A stretch of DNA of 64,000 nucleotides from Lewinella sp. LCG006 (GTDB lineage: Bacteria > Bacteroidota > Bacteroidia > Chitinophagales > Saprospiraceae): contig NZ_CP160680.1 in assembly GCF_040784935.1 (NCBI RefSeq), positions 5,065,802 through 5,129,801 of the forward strand, in the 5' to 3' direction. Shown here in pieces: positions 60,920 through 64,000 of the stretch. Under the pieces are notes generated by a model that searched no databases, was not told the origin of the DNA, and saw nothing but the letters and a program-made list of their open reading frames with translations. Each line of letters begins with the position of its first letter. Within the stretch, counting starts at the first letter, position 1. A program made the translations under genes and the position numbers.

Positions 60920-61357
60920 ATGTCAAAAAAGCTACTAGACAAGAGTTTACCCCGCCAAATACGGATTGGCGTTTGGGCGAGTATCATTTCCGCAGTCATG
61001 CTCATTGGGATTGGCCTGTTCTGGGTCGTTCATCCTGCAGCGACGGAGGGCTCTTTTTCGATTGTTCCCGATTCTGACGCAGCGGTAAGACTGGCAAAAA
61101 TCGTTGCAATTTTTAAAGCAGTGGGCGATGTCTTGCCACCTGTTTTTATCCTCCTGGCCTTGAGTTTCCACCAGTTTAGGCTTGCTGGGCTTTTCCATGT
61201 CGTCACGCTGGTTTTAGTTATCGTAGTGGACATGTTCACTTGGGGCACCTTTGTTCCAGACGTTCAAATAATGGATGTTTTACAACATGTTCCATTTGCT
61301 ATTCCTATGCTCATTGCAGCCTATTGTTTTCTCAAACCCATTAAAAAACTTACTTAA
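60920..61357 (+). CDS. Four-helix membrane protein of unknown function
   Basis: The 145-residue protein has four hydrophobic segments (about 13-38, 60-85, 88-108, 118-138) and a basic N-terminus (MSKKLLDKSLPRQIRIG). I see no motif that assigns function. It is the first gene of a tight + strand cluster with the next at 0 bases distance (61358), then 61750 and 62518. Located 66 bases after the sigma factor. Confidence 0.75.
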   Translation: MSKKLLDKSLPRQIRIGVWASIISAVMLIGIGLFWVVHPAATEGSFSIVPDSDAAVRLAKIVAIFKAVGDVLPPVFILLALSFHQFRLAGLFHVVTLVLVIVVDMFTWGTFVPDVQIMDVLQHVPFAIPMLIAAYCFLKPIKKLT

Positions 61358-61723
61358 ATGCTACTATTTATCCGAGTATTCCTGGTTTTATATGGCCTCA
61401 TTGCCCTAGTCACTGGTTTTCATGCAGCAACGGGCACTTACGATCCCAACGTGGCACCTATGGCCGATAATTCCCACCGATTTATCGCCGCTATTTGGGG
61501 AGCGATGTCCTTGGCTTTTTTCTACGTAGCCTGGTATCCTTACGAAGTTACCCTGTTCCGCTTTTTGATGATTGCCCTTTTTGTTGGCGGCATCGTCCGA
61601 TTAATTGCGCTGGTTAATTATCCTCCCACACCAGCCCTGATCATGCTCATTCTATTGGAGTTGATACCAACTGCACTGATGTGGTGGATGCATTCGAAAT
61701 TACTAGACAATGGTACTTTTTAA
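61358..61723 (+). CDS. DUF4345 membrane protein
   Basis: The 121-residue protein has four membrane helices and the DUF4345 pattern (HAATGTYDPNVAPMADNSHRFIAAIWGAMSLAFFYVAW, then GGIVRLIALVNYPPTP). The family is of unknown function and often sits in operons with short-chain dehydrogenases, as here. It starts immediately after the previous stop, so expression is coupled. Confidence 0.85.
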   Translation: MLLFIRVFLVLYGLIALVTGFHAATGTYDPNVAPMADNSHRFIAAIWGAMSLAFFYVAWYPYEVTLFRFLMIALFVGGIVRLIALVNYPPTPALIMLILLELIPTALMWWMHSKLLDNGTF

Positions 61724-61749
61724 GAACAGCACGGAAATAAAACACGAAG

Positions 61750-62511
61750 ATGAATAAAGAACAGCAGATTGTACTGATTACAGGTGGGAGTTCCGGTATT
61801 GGACTTGCCCTTGCCAAGCAATTTTTAGCCAATGATTACACCGTCATCGTAACGGGTAGAAATTTGCAAAAGCTCGAACAAGTGAAAGCGGATATTCCAG
61901 CCATTCATATTGCGCAAAGTGATGTGACAGAAGATAATGACGTGAAAGAATTAGCGATGCAGCTCCAACAAAAATTCGGAGGAATAGATGTCTTAATCAA
62001 TAATGCAGGCATCATGAACCTGCTTGATACGGGTAATGAGCACAATGATTTAGGCAAGCAGTTCAATGAAATTGAGATCAACTACCATTCACCGATCAGA
62101 ATGCTACACTACTTTTTGCCTCAATTAAAAAAGAGTAAAAAGGCGGTGTTAATCAATGTCTCTTCGGGCCTCGCTTATGTGCCATTTTCTCAGGCTCCCG
62201 TTTATTCGGGCACCAAAGCTGCACTTCATTTTTGGACAAGAAGTATTCGGCCACAATTGGAGCCCTACGGTATAAGGGTCGTGGAGATTCTACCGCCAGT
62301 TGTAGATACCGACCTGGCCAGAGATGCCGACTTGTCGGATGAAAGTCTAACACCTATGCCACCGGAAAAAATGGCGGCTCTTTTTTGGAAGGACTACACC
62401 AGCGGCAAGGAAGAAATCACACCAGGCATCTCTAAACAACTGAAACTGATGAGTCGATTGGCTCCCAAGTTTATTTTTAATCAGTTGAATAAAAAACCAA
62501 TTCCTAAATAA
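61750..62511 (+). CDS. SDR family oxidoreductase (DltE-like)
   Basis: The 253-residue short-chain dehydrogenase has ITGGSSGIGLALAKQFL (residues 9-25), NNAGIMNLLD, the catalytic Ser (NVSSGLAYVPF) and YSGTKAALHFW (Tyr-xxx-Lys), and the C-terminal VDTDLARDADLSDESLTPMPPEKMA segment typical of the DltE group. Membership of DltE type and the cluster with membrane proteins suggests a lipid or envelope-linked substrate, which remains unknown. Confidence 0.9.
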   Translation: MNKEQQIVLITGGSSGIGLALAKQFLANDYTVIVTGRNLQKLEQVKADIPAIHIAQSDVTEDNDVKELAMQLQQKFGGIDVLINNAGIMNLLDTGNEHNDLGKQFNEIEINYHSPIRMLHYFLPQLKKSKKAVLINVSSGLAYVPFSQAPVYSGTKAALHFWTRSIRPQLEPYGIRVVEILPPVVDTDLARDADLSDESLTPMPPEKMAALFWKDYTSGKEEITPGISKQLKLMSRLAPKFIFNQLNKKPIPK

Positions 62512-62517
62512 TAACTA

Positions 62518-63021
62518 ATGGACAACTTTACGATTTTAAACATGCAAGCAATAGCTGGCTTGGCGACCTTCTACCTCGCTTTTCGCTGGTGGGTGTTTCC
62601 CAGATTGGCTAAGCTATCGATCTACGATGCACTCGTTCCACTGGTGTTGTTTCACGGAACCAGATACCTGGGGATGGTCTTTTTAGTGGATACCCAAGTC
62701 TATGATGCTTTCCCCGACGACTTGGCCTGGACCATTGGCTTGTGGGATTATACTACCGCCATTTTGGCGATCATCACAGCCATCGCCTTGCGGAACAAAT
62801 GGAAATTTGCGATCCTACTAACCTGGGTGTTTAACATCGTTGGTTTTACGGATTTGCTGGTCGCCTTTCCTCAGGTTTTTGGTATCAAGTTTTACAATTA
62901 CGATATCGGAACGATGTGGTGGGCATTTGTTACCATCGGGCTCATCAATGTGATCATTCATATCTACATTTTCTACCGCCTCTTTCGTCCAAATCAAGTG
63001 TTGGAAAGCGTAGGGCAGTAA
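62518..63021 (+). CDS. Membrane protein of unknown function, last gene of the SDR cluster
   Basis: The 167-residue protein has five or six hydrophobic segments (about 7-23, 37-57, 72-90, 95-115, 125-150). Conserved-looking polar residues within them (RWWVFPRLAKLSIYDALVPLVLFHGTRYLGM) may be functional. It begins 6 bases after the SDR stop. I do not recognise a family. Confidence 0.75.
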   Translation: MDNFTILNMQAIAGLATFYLAFRWWVFPRLAKLSIYDALVPLVLFHGTRYLGMVFLVDTQVYDAFPDDLAWTIGLWDYTTAILAIITAIALRNKWKFAILLTWVFNIVGFTDLLVAFPQVFGIKFYNYDIGTMWWAFVTIGLINVIIHIYIFYRLFRPNQVLESVGQ

Positions 63022-63138
63022 ACCCTCATTTGAACTTATAGCATCGAACACTGCTAGCTGAAGGCCTCGTTTGGGCTATTCTTTTCATGGCTTTATCTCC
63101 TGATAAGGCATAACTATTTAATGAAAAAATCTTAAAGC

Positions 63139-64000
63139 ATGTGCAAAGTAATTTCTCTTATTATAATATCCGTTTTCGGCTTTTACAACATCAACGCTCA
63201 AGGTGTTTACGCTGGCAAAGTCACGAAAGAGGAAGCGGATATCCCTGCCGACTTCCTGTTTGAATCTCAATTTATAACCCTGGGTACGGAAAAAATCCAT
63301 TACGTGGAATCTGGTGAAGGTGATCCTGTTTTATTGTTGCACGGGCTGCCTTCGTCCTCTTACGTTTGGCGCAATGTGATTCCTAAGATTGATAGTGACA
63401 AACAAGTGATTGCACTTGACTTTTTGGGATTCGGCAAGTCCAGTTTCCCTGAAAACAGGGATGTTTCGATTGAGGTGCAGTACAAAATGTTTACCGATTT
63501 TATCGCTGCCAAGCAGCTCAAAAACGTGACCCTTTTTATGCAGGACATAGGCTCATTAGTAGGCATGCTTTACGCTATCAGAGAACCACAAAACGTAAAG
63601 GCCATCGTTCTGTTTGAGGCCCCCTTTATGCCCGCCGATTACATGTACGATCAGCTGCCCTTCACCTTCAAGGCCTTTATGAGGTTGACCCGTACTAAAA
63701 AAGGAAATGAACGTTGGATGGTAAAAAAGAATTTTGCGGGCAAGAAACTGGCGGTCAACTTCTTTACTGGTCGTAAACTGCCTAAGGAAGCTTATCCTCA
63801 TTATACCCAGCCATGGGAGGAAGAGGAGCGAAGATATGCCATCACTAATGGTCCTGATCCTGCTGTATTATCTTACACCAAAGGAAAAGGAGAGAGTGAA
63901 TTTGCCAGTATGTTAGACACTATTTCCACTGGTATGAAAAATACGGAGTTACCTATTTTGTATTTCTACGCTAAGAAAGGACTGGTAAATCGCAAAGAAG
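63139..64000 (+). CDS. Secreted haloalkane dehalogenase-like alpha/beta hydrolase, cut by the right edge
   Basis: At least 287 residues are visible. Signal peptide to about residue 21 (NINAQ). HGLPSSSYVWRNVIP (68-82) matches the haloalkane dehalogenase oxyanion loop (HGNPTSSYLWRN). The nucleophile elbow FMQDIGS has Asp136 in place of the serine of esterases, and FEAPFMP follows. An Asp nucleophile with halide-site-like context supports a dehalogenase or epoxide-hydrolase-type enzyme that is exported. The His and acid of the triad would lie beyond the window. No stop is reached. Confidence 0.85.
   Translation, partial: MCKVISLIIISVFGFYNINAQGVYAGKVTKEEADIPADFLFESQFITLGTEKIHYVESGEGDPVLLLHGLPSSSYVWRNVIPKIDSDKQVIALDFLGFGKSSFPENRDVSIEVQYKMFTDFIAAKQLKNVTLFMQDIGSLVGMLYAIREPQNVKAIVLFEAPFMPADYMYDQLPFTFKAFMRLTRTKKGNERWMVKKNFAGKKLAVNFFTGRKLPKEAYPHYTQPWEEEERRYAITNGPDPAVLSYTKGKGESEFASMLDTISTGMKNTELPILYFYAKKGLVNRKE

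Noticed and set aside
1-64000. tRNA or rRNA genes
   Set aside because: I found no T-loop-like GTTCRANNC with acceptor pairing and no conserved rRNA strings. A tRNAscan run would be decisive.

Overview
The window is chromosomal DNA from a free-living member of the Bacteroidota, most likely Saprospiria (Lewinella/Haliscomenobacter-like). Signs are: TAnnTTTG -7 elements in front of many genes, few Shine-Dalgarno sequences, TonB-dependent receptors with a carboxypeptidase-like N-terminal domain, OmpA proteins with thrombospondin type 3 repeats, LytS/LytTR signalling, a T9SS-like sorting domain, an M42 peptidase and a DUF2027-Smr protein. The species assignment is inference.

Layout. 1-16.6 kb is core-like: a secreted protein cut by the left edge, a methyltransferase, Smr protein, sterol desaturase-like hydroxylase, a LytS/LytTR two-component pair, an NqrM-like protein, mazG, a bifunctional nuclease, NUDIX hydrolase, pyrE, M42 peptidase, a UbiA-like membrane protein, a Fic protein, a double-OmpA protein and lepA. 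16.6-31.6 kb holds an anti-sigma factor, small membrane proteins, kdsA, two tandem secreted paralogs, an FAD oxidoreductase, cysE and cysM separated by a TonB-type receptor, a helical-repeat protein, fabG and a lipase-like hydrolase. 31.8-40.4 kb runs receptor, Na+/solute symporter, FabH-like synthase, acyl-CoA ligase and a GT39-like glycosyltransferase.

40.7-45.8 kb is an AT-rich accessory island, and the most interesting part of the window. It reads as a small integron-type cassette array without an integrase in view. Three genes or gene groups, all on the + strand, each end in a GC-rich multi-hairpin repeat sharing a 119-bp core. The 7-bp box at the 5' end of each repeat is the exact reverse complement of the GTT-box that begins the same cassette (GTTAGGC/GCCTAAC, GTTGGCT/AGCCAAC, GTTGGGC/GCCCAAC). 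That is the boundary rule of attC-bounded cassettes. The cargo is a DUF262-HNH protein, a three-gene membrane operon with two FlgO/CsgG-like paralogs, and an uncharacterised helical protein. A complete IS21-family element (45963-48524, 5-bp target duplication) lies just beyond, between a truncated gene fragment and a lipoprotein gene.

49-64 kb returns to core functions: an M23 peptidase, meaB, a three-gene fatty-acid beta-oxidation operon, a holin-like membrane protein, an OmpA/TSP3 protein, a trans-sulfuration enzyme, a decayed DUF1801 gene, an ECF-type sigma factor, a four-gene membrane/SDR cluster and a haloalkane-dehalogenase-like hydrolase cut by the right edge. Several intergenic regions hold long inverted repeats, recorded separately.
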